This document shows positions 52,777 to 63,159 of a stretch of 64,000 nt of DNA, piece after piece. Each line of letters opens with the position of its first letter. The stretch's first letter is position 1. The notes beneath the pieces were generated by a model, which was given only the letters and a program-made list of their open reading frames with translations, was not told the origin of the DNA and searched no databases. A program made the translations under genes and the position numbers. The DNA comes from Cylindrotheca closterium (lineage: Eukaryota; Bacillariophyta; Bacillariophyceae; Bacillariales; Bacillariaceae), in the NCBI GenBank assembly GCA_933822405.4, contig CAKOGP040002069.1, positions 164,951 through 228,950 on the forward strand, in the 5' to 3' direction.

Positions 52777-55700
52777 CTAACCATTGTTCAAATTGGAAAA
52801 GGCAGGAAAGGTAGACTCGATCCGTTGCCGCTCACTTCCAGCAGTCACCAATTGACATGGTGTAGCTCCGTGGATCACAGATCCAAGGAGTAGCGTTGAC
52901 AATTCCAATCGTTCAATCGGATTCACATTGTCTTGAATGATCGTGTCCGCTACGCTTTTCTGGAAACAATGACTGGCACAGAGTACCACATGCAATTCCG
53001 AGTACGGAATCGATAATGCCCCACTGCAGCTCAGAGCGTCCAAAAGATCAAATGCATGGTTGGTCTCGGATCGAACGTCGCTTCCCGACAATGTTGATTC
53101 AGATGGCTTATTCTTCAACAGATTCTCTTGTCGTCTTCGTGTCCAAGTCTTGGTGGTCTTGATGACAGTAGATCGAAGTGCGCTGTCCTTATCAAACTGT
53201 TCGATTCGTTTGTTCAAAGCTTTTGGAATGGCCGAAAAGTCCAACGCACTGCTGCTGCTGCTGCTGCTACTACTACTACCACTTGTACCTTCCGTTTGAT
53301 GTTGTTGGTGTTGTGTTTTGCGTTTGCTACCCGAAAGGTTCTGTGATGCGGAAGCAGTGTCCTCGGCAATCGGAGGGGTGGGCGTCCGATGATGATGATC
53401 CCCTGATGGGGAAGACGGCGGGGGAGAATATGCCGGAGAGGACGATGCCTCTGGAAGTGCTGCTCCAGTTCTATTAGCGGCAACAGGTGGTGGTGGTGGT
53501 GGAGGCGTGCCAAACAAGCCACCACCAACACCTGGTGCTGCCATCGAAACAGCAGCAAAGGGATGACTTCCAAATGGTTGAGGCGCAGAACCCCCAAATC
53601 GCGCAGGGGCTCCAAACATTGTAGATGATTCAGCAGCCATGTCTGCTTTCATAGTAGCTTTTTCCAATTGATTCTCCATTTCCGAATTGATTACACCCAA
53701 GACCGACTCGACATGCGACTTGACAACGTCCACTTTTTCTTTCGAGGTGACAGAAGCAGACGGTTCGCCATCATATGACAATAGATCAGATGGTACCTGA
53801 TGCTCCACAAAGAGTTCCATGAGATCTTGGGTCAACTTGATCTCCTTGGCAAGCGAGTCTTCTGGGATGCCCAACAATTTTTCCAGCTGTGGTTTAATTT
53901 GAATGACCGCAATTCCAAATACCGAAGAGGAAAGCTGCATACTACGGAAGGCTTCTGCAAATCGCCGCTGCTCGGGGGACAGGGATTGAATCGCATCCTT
54001 GAATTCCTTCGCTGATGGCAACTCATTCAGCAACAATGGGATCATAACTTCGTCTTTGTTCTGAATAATGATGGCATCTTTCGGTTGCAATTCATCGACT
54101 CCCATCATTGTCCCCACCACCAAAAGGAAGGAAGAGAATTGTCGAGCACGCGCCACCAGTCGAAAGGAGTTTGAAATATTCTCACCTTGCGATCGAAAAT
54201 TCATCCAGCCGTGGAGATGCGTCTTCCCTGTCAGATTGACAGTGGTAGCTGCTGTCAACTGCACCTTGAGGGGAGGCGATGACATTACCTGGCGCGTCAG
54301 AGTGTGAATGGGCTCACCACCGTCTGTCTTTTCCAAGCTTATCACTCCATATGGATAATGTTGGGGTCGACCAATGGAATAGCAAAATGGTTTGGGCGGT
54401 GGCTGAAGGAAGCGAGAATTATGGTACCGAACAAATTCTTCCAAATCAGTTGTGGTGACTCGTTTCCCAATCGCAGCAAAGAGCTGCTTCTCCAGCATGT
54501 CCTCAATGTAATCGATGGCTTCTTTGTATTGTACAGAAAGGTGCCCCATGTGCACACACAGCACCACAATCTTGGCTTCAGCAGAAGATACTACACTCGT
54601 CGTTTGTGATGACGGAAATCCCGTTTGCAAAGTCTGAACTTTCTCTTCCAGTGACCGGACGTGTTCGTTCAATAGCTTGATGCAATCATCACCCGTCATA
54701 TTGACATTAACTCCTGATGTTGTGGAACCACCGGGGATCGCGAGCTGGGACTGACTGAGGCGCTCCGTTGCCATAGTATTTGGAACGCTGTCATTCGGAA
54801 TCGAGTCGTCCATAATCGGAAGAATTGGGACAGGAATTCCGATCGATGCGCAGGTATTGAGCCACCAGGAACTATCGTTGGCTTCCTTGACCACTGGATC
54901 GTGCTTCTCGATAACACCCCGCTGCAATGCATATGCAAAATAGGAACGGACATGGGAGGCCCATTGCTCCATGCGATTAAAATAGTCCAAGGCCTCATCC
55001 ACCTGGGCATTACGACGTGGAGTCTTTGCCTCATTGGTTTGGATGTGAAATACAGTTGTCTTTTTCACTGGGTCAATATGCTGCACAAACCAGTTTAGAA
55101 GAATGTCAATGGGTGGGTGCTCACGAATTTTGGCAATTGGCGAGTGATTCGATTGAGTAACAACAATGATAGACGAGGATCGACTCTGAAGTTCGGTGCC
55201 TTGATCTTGATCCGATCCCCAAAAAGCTCGCATAATCCACTTGACATCTACTTTCCAGTGGTATTCCTTGACACGTTTCATGAACGAGTGGATGGAAGTG
55301 GTCTTTTTGGTTCCTCCAAACGTGTTTTCTTCCGTCTCTTCCGTTTTGTGAGTAGTGGATGACGGCACCTCCACAATCTGTTCGTTCAAGAAAGTACAGG
55401 CTTCGGCTGCTTGGAAGCGCAAAGTAACCGACTGGGATAAAGCGTTATTGCTGGATGAAGCTGCAGCCTTTAATTCCTGTAGAATATTCAGAGTCAATCC
55501 TAGTTGTTCAAAACAATTCATGTGCGAGGCAATCGCCATATTTGAGAGCTGTTCCGCAAGATTGTACTTGTTTTCATATTTGTGATCCACATCACCTGCC
55601 ATTTTAGGATTTCGATTTGCTTCCAATATTTGCTCGACAGTTTTCATTGCATTTTCCACTACGGTGATTCAGAATTGAAATGTGATGAGACGTAAAGATG

Positions 55701-55818
55701 CAAAGAAATCAAGGGATGACGATGACATTTCCTATGCCGTCCTCCTTTATTCGAATCGACAGAAGAACTTACCTGAAGATCGGAATACTTGTTCGTTGAA
55801 ACCGCCATATCTCGACAT
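52777..55818 (-). CDS. Large conserved protein with an AKEFKDAIQSLSPEQ module, function unnamed
   Basis: A short first exon (55773-55818, MSRYGGFNEQVFRSS) joins exon 2 (52777-55658) across a 114-bp GT-AG intron (codon G|TG), giving 975 residues. The N-terminal third looks helical, with an SIIVVTQSNHSP strand-like stretch. A middle region has a coiled-coil (LLNEHVRSLEEKVQTLQTG). The most conserved block begins PPPKPFCYSIGRPQHYPYG and runs through FRLVARARQFSSFLLVVGTM, NKDEVMIPLLLNELPS, AKEFKDAIQSLSPEQRRFAE, VIQIKPQLEKLLGIP and LTQDLMELFVEHQ. I believe this block recurs in large protist proteins but cannot name it with confidence. The C-terminus has a Gly/Phe/Pro-rich linker, poly-Ser and a final helical part. 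Soluble, no TM seen. Confidence 0.85.
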
Positions 55819-56080
55819 GGTTCTCCTTTGTCTCGTGATTGTTTTGCTTGATACACTCTTTATATAGAGGTAGCACGTTTATGGTCGGTTATTGGTGTGG
55901 AGGGAAGTCAAACATGACGATCCCAATACTGTATCTTCTTCTATCCGTATCGAATCCAGTCATGACGTGCCAGCAGAAATGCCAGACCTGCATACCCGGA
56001 TTCGGGTTTCATATCAGTCTTGGGCGTATACACTGACAGACTCACTCATACTACCGTTGGCGTACGTAAACGCACAATAC
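55819..56080. other. Upstream flank, no gene seen
   Basis: 5' flank of the large conserved gene. Confidence 0.4.
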
Positions 56081-56219
56081 CACTCTGTAGTAATCGTGTT
56101 TTGAGACTTTTTTAGTTTTTTTATATATAAAAATTGTTTTGTCTCTCATAACACTGTTACTGAGGAACGAAGTACAGACAGCGTCTGTCATGCGACATAA
56201 ACACGATTACTACAGAGTG
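56081..56219. mobile_element. 139-bp MITE with 21-bp perfect terminal inverted repeats
   Basis: The arms at 56081-56101 (CACTCTGTAGTAATC...) and 56199-56219 (...GATTACTACAGAGTG) are perfect inverted repeats. Flanking 10-mers CGCACAATAC (56071-56080) and CACACAATAC (56220-56229) match at 9 of 10, fitting a 9-10 bp target duplication of the Mutator type. The interior has no ORF. Confidence 0.8.
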
Positions 56220-56229
56220 CACACAATAC

Positions 56230-57677
56230 TAATGGATCTTTCACAACCGTATTAATGAGTACCATACCTGGTACCAGGTACCATCGGCAAGGGGTATACT
56301 GGTACCTGGTACAGCGCAGTAGGAGCATTCATTGGCAATTGTACTGTGTATCGTAATTGGTTAATTCTAGTATGATTCCCTTCTTCGCTCCTTCGCTCCT
56401 TCGCTTCCACCTTCGTCTGAGCGAGAGTACGGTAGCCTATACCCTTTACGACCAGGTACCAGCCGCCACCACTCTAGTCAACATTGATTGATTGATTCAT
56501 TCAATGCTCATTCTGACACCCAGCAGCTGCTGGTGTTCGATGATGCCTAGTAGGTAATGAAACGGCCTTCGCAACAAGTTCTCCCTTTTGTGTCACTTTT
56601 GTTCATTCATCCCTCATGTCCAACCATCCTGCTTCTTTCAAAAGTATCAGTCGGGTTTCTATTTTAGCTGCGGGTACCATAATACCAACAACAAGAGGGT
56701 CATTGAATCACCGCTCCCAAGTGTCTGTTTGTACAACTATATATGATATTTAGCAACTTCCGGCATCATAAAAAAGGGGTGCCGAAGCGAAACTCACCCT
56801 TTTTGCGGCCAAACGCAACCGCCACTCCTCTCTCGACTGACTACTGTATTTCGCACGTGTGTACATATATATATATCATATATTGCGCAAGCGCGTGTCG
56901 AATGGCGAATACCTCCTCCAAAAAGGCGCGCCCACAGATCAGATTCTAGTATGGCCACCTCAGCAATAGCGGGATTCCCCAAGATTGACTGACTGACGGC
57001 AGAAACAAGACGGATGTTCTTTTTTGGAGACGTCTGGTGGATGATTCGCCCCACCACCACCAGATGCTGATGATGTGTTCCATTCATTCTTCATTCGTTG
57101 GATGTGGTAGTTTCTTCTACCCGGTACTGAAATTGGTACAAGAACAATAGCATCACCAGCACCTTGCTGTAGCTTGACATGGACCAGCTGCTGCTGATGG
57201 AAAAAGTAAAGCGGTTCCAGTTGGAGGGAGACTTGTAGCATGAAAGGTCTAACACTAAAGTATAACACTAAAGTACAACAATAGTATCCTACTGAATACA
57301 CAAGTTATATTATGCAATGAAACGCTTCATACATTCTTGTAGTTTAGTTGATATAATAAGAAAGCATGTATTTAAAATTGTGTTTTAGTAGGCTGCTGCT
57401 GCTATACCTCGTTTGGTAGGTGATCTCTAATCTATAACACCACAAACACTCTTTCGCGTGCGTTGTGCTCTTACCAAGAGTTGGAAAGAGTGAATCAATC
57501 AGCGATTTCATCAATGGAAATGAAGACTGCAACTGTGGCCGACAGTGTGGGAATGCCCACACAAACGGATGGTTTCTTCTTCTCCTTCTTCCACGATGAT
57601 GAAAAAGCTTGCGGCAGCCGGGAAAAAGTAGTGTAGATAGTGAATCAATGAATGAATCAAAGAATCGATCAATCCAT
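56230..57677. other. Intergenic, no gene seen
   Basis: It includes a cluster of GGTACC/CCAGGTACC words at 56260-56315 and a duplicated TCGCTCCTTCGCT at about 56383. No supported gene. Confidence 0.45.
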
Positions 57678-58838
57678 CTACCCGTGCCTTCGCAGCCTCT
57701 CTTTGCTTTGATTCCGCAGCATGGAAGATGCCGAACCCATCCGGCGGGGCGCCATGGGGTTAAAGACTCCAGAATTGTTTAGTTTGGATCGAGAAAGCTT
57801 GCTGCGCGACAGCTTGCTTCTCAACGCATTCGAGGAGCCAGAAGACGCGAGATTCAACAAATCTTGAGTAGAAGTCTTGCGTACCGGCATGGTAAGTGGC
57901 ATGGTGGAATGGTAGGACCCCTTTCGTGAGGACGCAAAGGAAGAGTTCTTTTTGCCCTTTAGACCTTTCGTCATGATATCGGGATTGCTGCGCGCAGTAC
58001 CCTTGGTCAATCCCTGTCCTTCTTTACTGCGCTTCCTGGAAGGCTTGCGAAGATCCATGGAACCATTTTCGATCAAACCATTCATGCTGATGCGGCTGAA
58101 ACTGGGTCTCATTTTGCTGCTGCTGCTGCCTGCACTGTCATTCATAAGGGAGTTCATGTCCACATTGACAGTCCTCCGTCTGCTGCCGCCACCGCTTCTT
58201 CCATTGCTGGAAGAAGAGGAAGAGGAGGCGGCAATGGTGGAAAGTAGAGTACCGAGAGAAGGACCAGAGTCGTTCTCTGGAAAGTCCCATCGGGAGTTTC
58301 TTCGCTTGTTTCCATCCCCTGTAGGGCTTCCCACAAGATCCCATTGGGCATTTGCCATTTTAGGTTTGGAGGAACCCCCTAAAGTACGCGTCTGTTTGCG
58401 GGGTGACTTCTTCGTGCTCCAGAACTTATCAATGGGGTTGTCTCCTCTCGTTGACGGTTGTGGTTTTGATTGCCCTGATTGCGGTGTTTGCGTCTGAGTT
58501 CTACAGCCCATCATGGCCTGTTTCAGGGCTAGACTCCTAGCATCAGCAATCGAAAGATCAAAGAGATCATCCGAGGAACACTTTCGTTCTGGTTTCGGGA
58601 TTGGCTTGGTGGAAGATCGCCTCTCTGATTTATCAAAGACTGGACTGTTGTGGTGTTCTGACAATCCAAGGTGGCAGGGCTCTGTTTCAGAAGACCACTT
58701 GCAGGGTCGTTTGCTGCTAACAATGGGGCTGCCATGAGTGCTGTCCGACATGAGAGAATCATCATCAAAGGAGATCTGAGAGACCTCACTCCGAAATGAG
58801 CCTTGTTGGCCTCGAATGAGCATAGGGATTCGGTTCAT
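57678..58838 (-). CDS. RKxS-family protein 13, long outlier (unknown function)
   Basis: 386 residues, the longest member, 15 kb away from the main cluster. It keeps the family order in an expanded form: PMLIRGQQGSF head, acidic QISFDDDSLMSD, PIPKPERKCSSDDLFDLS, MANAQWDLVG (N-A-x-W in place of N-A-x-F), poly-Ser/Gly, MDLRKPSRKRSKEGQG, PLTMPVRKTSTQDLLNL, then a run of RSKLSRSKLSRSKL repeats and a basic end. Four sites with Arg or Lys at -3 or -2 to Ser/Thr can be seen. No plus-strand ILDE partner was found upstream. Confidence 0.85.
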   Translation of the reverse strand: MNRIPMLIRGQQGSFRSEVSQISFDDDSLMSDSTHGSPIVSSKRPCKWSSETEPCHLGLSEHHNSPVFDKSERRSSTKPIPKPERKCSSDDLFDLSIADARSLALKQAMMGCRTQTQTPQSGQSKPQPSTRGDNPIDKFWSTKKSPRKQTRTLGGSSKPKMANAQWDLVGSPTGDGNKRRNSRWDFPENDSGPSLGTLLSTIAASSSSSSSNGRSGGGSRRRTVNVDMNSLMNDSAGSSSSKMRPSFSRISMNGLIENGSMDLRKPSRKRSKEGQGLTKGTARSNPDIMTKGLKGKKNSSFASSRKGSYHSTMPLTMPVRKTSTQDLLNLASSGSSNALRSKLSRSKLSRSKLNNSGVFNPMAPRRMGSASSMLRNQSKERLRRHG

Positions 58839-61518
58839 GTTGGTGGCTGTTCTTGCTGTTGCTGTTTCTATGTTTGCTATTACAACTACTACTTCTTTTG
58901 CTACTTCTATAGATTCTCACTTTTTTAAGCACCCACTGGAAAATGTACTTTGTAAGATGACTCGTACTTGAGTTTTTTGGTTTCTTTCCTGTTTTTAGTT
59001 CGGCTGCTGCTGCGAGATGCACTTTCCTTCTCTCCAAATTTTCCTACCGCGAGCTGCGTGCACAAAATTCTTCCCGATTCCTTTGGGAATCTTTACTTAT
59101 TTTTACTTAGTGCGGAGCCATTTGATAAATATATCTGGTCGGATTCTTCACTGAGATTTATACACATTTATTGGCAATTATCTCTGCCAGATACAGGCGA
59201 ACGTCTTATCGATATAAGTAACAGAGAGAAAATCGCCTTAGTTGTGTTGCTTTTGACATAAATTGTTAAGCCAGTAGCGCGGTTGATGTTCGCCCCAAGT
59301 AGGAAATTCGAGTCCTCTCCACACGTCATGTTCGATTTGCTAGACTGGCTACAATTCCAAGACTACCTGGTACCCACCACCGCCTGGCTGCGGGTGGGTG
59401 ACAAAATTACGGTACAACTGATCAAGAGCCATCAGCTCTCGGGCAAATACAAAAAATCGGGTCCACCACGTACACAGAATATATATAAACCGATCAGAGG
59501 GAGCTTTACGACCACAGAATACACCGATAGGACCAACAACATCCAACTTCATCATATATATATCCTTGGAATCGTAGTTTGGTCTTGCACACATTGTCTT
59601 ATATAAAATTGTTGGAACCATCCTCAACATGGGTCGAGCAAATTGGGACTCTGATCAGCAGTATCATACCGGTACAGTACCGGTACGATGAAAGTTCAGA
59701 TATCATCCTCCACGCAGATATCATCCTCCACGTGGCTGTGGAGTGATCCATTTGTTTGGGATCCATCATGCATTTTGAAACGACTAGTACGGTACCAAGC
59801 ATATATGAGCATGGCTGCTGGACTGGAGTAGTTCCAGCTCTTACTACTCGAGCTGCCTATCTACTACAAATAGTACATACTACTACAGCATGAAACGTTC
59901 TTCAGAGATTGAGTCAAACAACTGCAGACTCAATAGTGTAGTCATCTACTACTAGGTACCGATAGTAGTATCATGATTGTATTAATTGTAGTACTCTTGC
60001 CATCTCCCATCCTCCCAACCGTCACCGAAACGCTTGTGTCTCTTCAGCCATTTGTGTCAGCAATTGAAGTTAAAAGTATCGCATGGTACCATACTGAATA
60101 TATTCTTCTACCATCTCCTATCATCTTCCAACCCCCTCACCAAAATCTTGTGCTGTTCTTGGCGTTCAGTTGTACCTGCATCGGCAAGAATTTGTATTGA
60201 AGTTGCGAAGTGTCAAAAGGTGTCTGTCAAGGTGCCGTTCTCTTCTGCTATCTCTCGTCCTCCCACTCGTCACCAAGCTTCTTCTTGGCATGCATCGCAA
60301 GCAAGAATTGGTATTGAAGTTTGTGCATGCATTTATATACGGTATTATATATTGTATGCAGAAAACAAGGTATCGAGTGATTCGACCAATGAGTTCCCAA
60401 TCACCCGGAGTATCTCTTGATAGATTCGGAAAAGGCCTAATCTTATAAATTAAAAACACGTAAAGGAGCACAACCAGTTTTAGTCCAGGAGAATGAATTG
60501 GTGGCTGGAACAAAGACTGAATGGAGTGATTGACTGAGTCACTGCACTTACCGGTATTGTACATCTTAAAAAAGATGTACCACTTTTGTGTTGGAGGTAC
60601 AGTACCTACACCAGATACCGTTATTGTCACAGACACAGTACCACCATCAAAAGAGAAACAAAAAGGAGCATTTCTTTCCCTTGTATGTCCCATCATTGTT
60701 CTTGTTTTTACAAATGACTGACATTTCTTTTGGCATTGCTGAAGTGTCTGGCACTAGTAGCTACAGCACACAACAACAACTTCAAGTCGAACAGCCAGAT
60801 GCATCCTCGACGACCACTCTTGTCACTTGGTGATTGTATCCTCTACTATACGGGTACATGGTCGTCGTAGCAGTAAGTACAAGGTACAGGAGCGTGGTGT
60901 GCCGCTGGCCTATTATGACTAGGCCCACCACTACCGACGGAAATAAGGAGTACCACAAAATATGTGTTACCACAGCCAATTTCTTGCTTTCTATTTCCAG
61001 CAAAGAGTGAGTGTGTAGTACACCAGGTAATATTAAAATTTACCACACCAAGGGCGGGGGAAACAACAAAAAGAAGAGAAATACACCAATACATTCGGTC
61101 TTTTGGAAACTCTCCTCAGCTGCATATGATTGCTAGCCACTATTTTTATTGTTTCACAATCATTGAAGACATTAGTCCGATCGAAAGACTGAAAACTGTC
61201 TGCACTTCTTCTCCATATTTAGATGAGTGATTGATTCACGACGGGGCTACAGCATGCACCATAGCAGTTCTTGGTCGGTGACAGCTGGATCTGGTGAGAG
61301 GCGGCAGTGGATCGAGTCAGTCTACTAGCTTTCTGCCTTGCCCAAAGTGGAAGCCTTGCTTTTCTAGAAGGTTGCGAGCCGCGATATACCGGTACTACAG
61401 TACCGGTATCGCTTTCAAAGATCCGCATCTAAACGCTAAACAAGTACCTAAGCCAAAAAATCATCAATATTGTCAAAAGCCCAAGAGTTTTGTAATCGTT
61501 GTGCCTTCTTTATTTGTC
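58839..61518. other. Intergenic, 2.7 kb, no gene seen
   Basis: It contains three diverged ~120-bp direct repeats (below), two close pairs of TACCGGTA-type words (about 59669-59690 and 61386-61410) and a 24-bp direct repeat AGATATCATCCTCCACG at about 59698 and 59718. No ORF here has coding character. Confidence 0.5.
59995..60330. repeat. Three diverged ~120-bp direct repeats
   Basis: CTTGCCATCTCCCATCCTCC, CTACCATCTCCTATCATCTT and CTGCTATCTCTCGTCCTCCC each start a unit. Each is followed by a CCCTCACCAAAATCTTGTGC-like word and an AAGAATTGGTATTGAAGTT-like word. Confidence 0.55.
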
Positions 61519-62730
61519 TTAAGCGTCAAAAGTTTCTTCTACATCAGCCGACCCCGGGGCAGCAGCCACTTCTGGTCTAGCACCCTTATCCTCATCAGGA
61601 GTTTCTTCTGCATTGGCAGAGCCTTCGGCAACGACCGCTTCTTTCTCGGTAGGTTTCTCCTCCCCTTCCTTATCTGCGTTAATAATTTCTTCTACAACGG
61701 TCCCTTCTTGTTCACCAGGTTTGCCGACTTCTGTTTTCTCCCCCTTTTTGGCATTTGTATTGTCTTTCTTCTCCCCCGCCTTAAGAGCTCTCCATTTTTC
61801 GTTGAGTTTGCTGTATTGCTCCTTGTTTTTGGCTGCGATGCGTTCTGCCTGCTCTAGTTTCTGATTAGCGGATAGAAGATCCGCCTTGGACTTGCCCAAC
61901 TCTAGTTCGATGTTGGCAATGTGCTGTTCCAAGACTGGAATCTTCTCGGCATCGGTAGTCGGAGGAGTAGTCGTCTCGGTGGCTTCAGTTGTTCCTTCTC
62001 CCGTTTTGGGTACAGCGACGACGATGCAATTTTCGTAATCGACACCCTTCAAGTCTCTCCACTTTTCGTTCAATTGGGCATATCGCTTCTTGTACAAGAT
62101 TTCCATTCGCTCAGATTCCTTTAGCTTTTTCTTGGTTTCTTCGAGTTCCGTCATCAAGTCATCAGGATTTGCAGCCTTGCCTTTGTCCTTGTTCCTGTTG
62201 TTGCTGGTGTTATTATTGTTATTGCGACCACGATTTCGGTTATTGTTACGTCTGGCATTGTTGTTGCTCCCCTTGTCTGCTTCCTTTGCATCTTCACCAT
62301 CGCCACTTTCCTTGACCTCGGCAGTAGTTTCATCAGCACCCTTATCATCGCTTCCTTTGTTACCAGCCTTGCGGTTACGATTGTTGTTGTTGTTGTTGTT
62401 GTTTCGTCTGCGTCGTCTTGGACTGCCCCCACCTTCTTTCCTGGGGCTGCCCCCGCCTTCGTTACTACCGGCATCGGCAGGTGTTTCAGTCTCCTTTGTT
62501 ACGTCCTTATCACCACTATCTTGGTTGTTGTTGTTGTTTCGGCCTCGATTGCCTTTTCCTCTGGATCCACGACCACCACGTCCTCCTCTTCCACCACGAC
62601 CTCGTCCTGCACCGCCACCTTTTCCTTTGTCGCTGTTATCTTTTGCCTCACCCCCATCGGCAGCAGCTGAATCAGTTGTGTTACTTGGAGGTGCCTCTTT
62701 GGGAGGAGGGGATGCTACTTCGTCACTCAT
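61519..62730 (-). CDS. RGG-rich coiled-coil protein, probable RNA-binding
   Basis: A single exon of 403 residues. The head is acidic/Pro-rich (MSDEVASPPPKEAPPSNTTD), followed by an RGG box (GRGRGGRGGRGGRGSRGKG) and Arg/Asn tracts. Two coiled-coil repeats follow, each ending in a shared signature: YKKRYAQLNEKWRDLKG and NKEQYSKLNEKWRALKAG about 100 residues apart. The tail is acidic (Glu/Ala/Pro-rich). The RGG box suggests RNA or ribonucleoprotein binding and the repeats suggest self-association. It resembles granule-type proteins, but no named family is claimed. Confidence 0.87.
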   Translation of the reverse strand: MSDEVASPPPKEAPPSNTTDSAAADGGEAKDNSDKGKGGGAGRGRGGRGGRGGRGSRGKGNRGRNNNNNQDSGDKDVTKETETPADAGSNEGGGSPRKEGGGSPRRRRRNNNNNNNNRNRKAGNKGSDDKGADETTAEVKESGDGEDAKEADKGSNNNARRNNNRNRGRNNNNNTSNNRNKDKGKAANPDDLMTELEETKKKLKESERMEILYKKRYAQLNEKWRDLKGVDYENCIVVAVPKTGEGTTEATETTTPPTTDAEKIPVLEQHIANIELELGKSKADLLSANQKLEQAERIAAKNKEQYSKLNEKWRALKAGEKKDNTNAKKGEKTEVGKPGEQEGTVVEEIINADKEGEEKPTEKEAVVAEGSANAEETPDEDKGARPEVAAAPGSADVEETFDA

Positions 62731-63159
62731 GATTAATGTTTTAGCTTTGTTTTTCTGTGTATCTTTCGAAATAAATTAAACTCAGCTCAAATACCTTACT
62801 ATTGCTATAGTAAGTGGCGTGACGTTTTTTGCGAGCTGTAGTATTGATGGTGTGAGGTTGACATCGTCCTCTTGATGGTTTTCAACGCACGGTCATTTTA
62901 GAAACATAACCCGGATGCACATCGGAATTAGCGAAACGGTTCGCGGACTCAGAAATTGCTTGGGCGACAAATCCGATTCATTCCTCGTCACGTGCGGAAT
63001 AGTGACATCATGCATGACATGCATCTTCGTGAAGAATAGATTCCCCAATCCGAACCTGCAAACCCGAAGTCAAATTTTGATTGCTTTCCTCTACTGTTTC
63101 TCTCACAAAACAAAATCAATCAAACCAAACCAAACTTACCAAAACAAAACAATAGAATC
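62731..63159. promoter_or_regulatory. Divergent promoter region
   Basis: 430 bp between two divergent genes. The plus-strand 5' UTR side is made of CAAAACAAAATCAATCAAAC-type A/C-rich sequence up to the ATG at 63160. Confidence 0.45.

Noticed and set aside
59265..59335. tRNA-like sequence (TAGCGCGGTTGATG and ATTCGAGTCCT)
   Set aside because: The A-box-like and B-box-like words are only about 34 bp apart and no acceptor stem or anticodon arm can be drawn.
60166..60696. 176-residue minus-strand ORF
   Set aside because: It crosses diverged direct repeats and AT-rich spacer, and has no conserved motif or coding periodicity that I can see.
62090..62779. 229-residue Leu/Pro/Arg-rich plus-strand ORF
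   Set aside because: Shadow of the Asn/Arg/Gly-rich gene on the minus strand.
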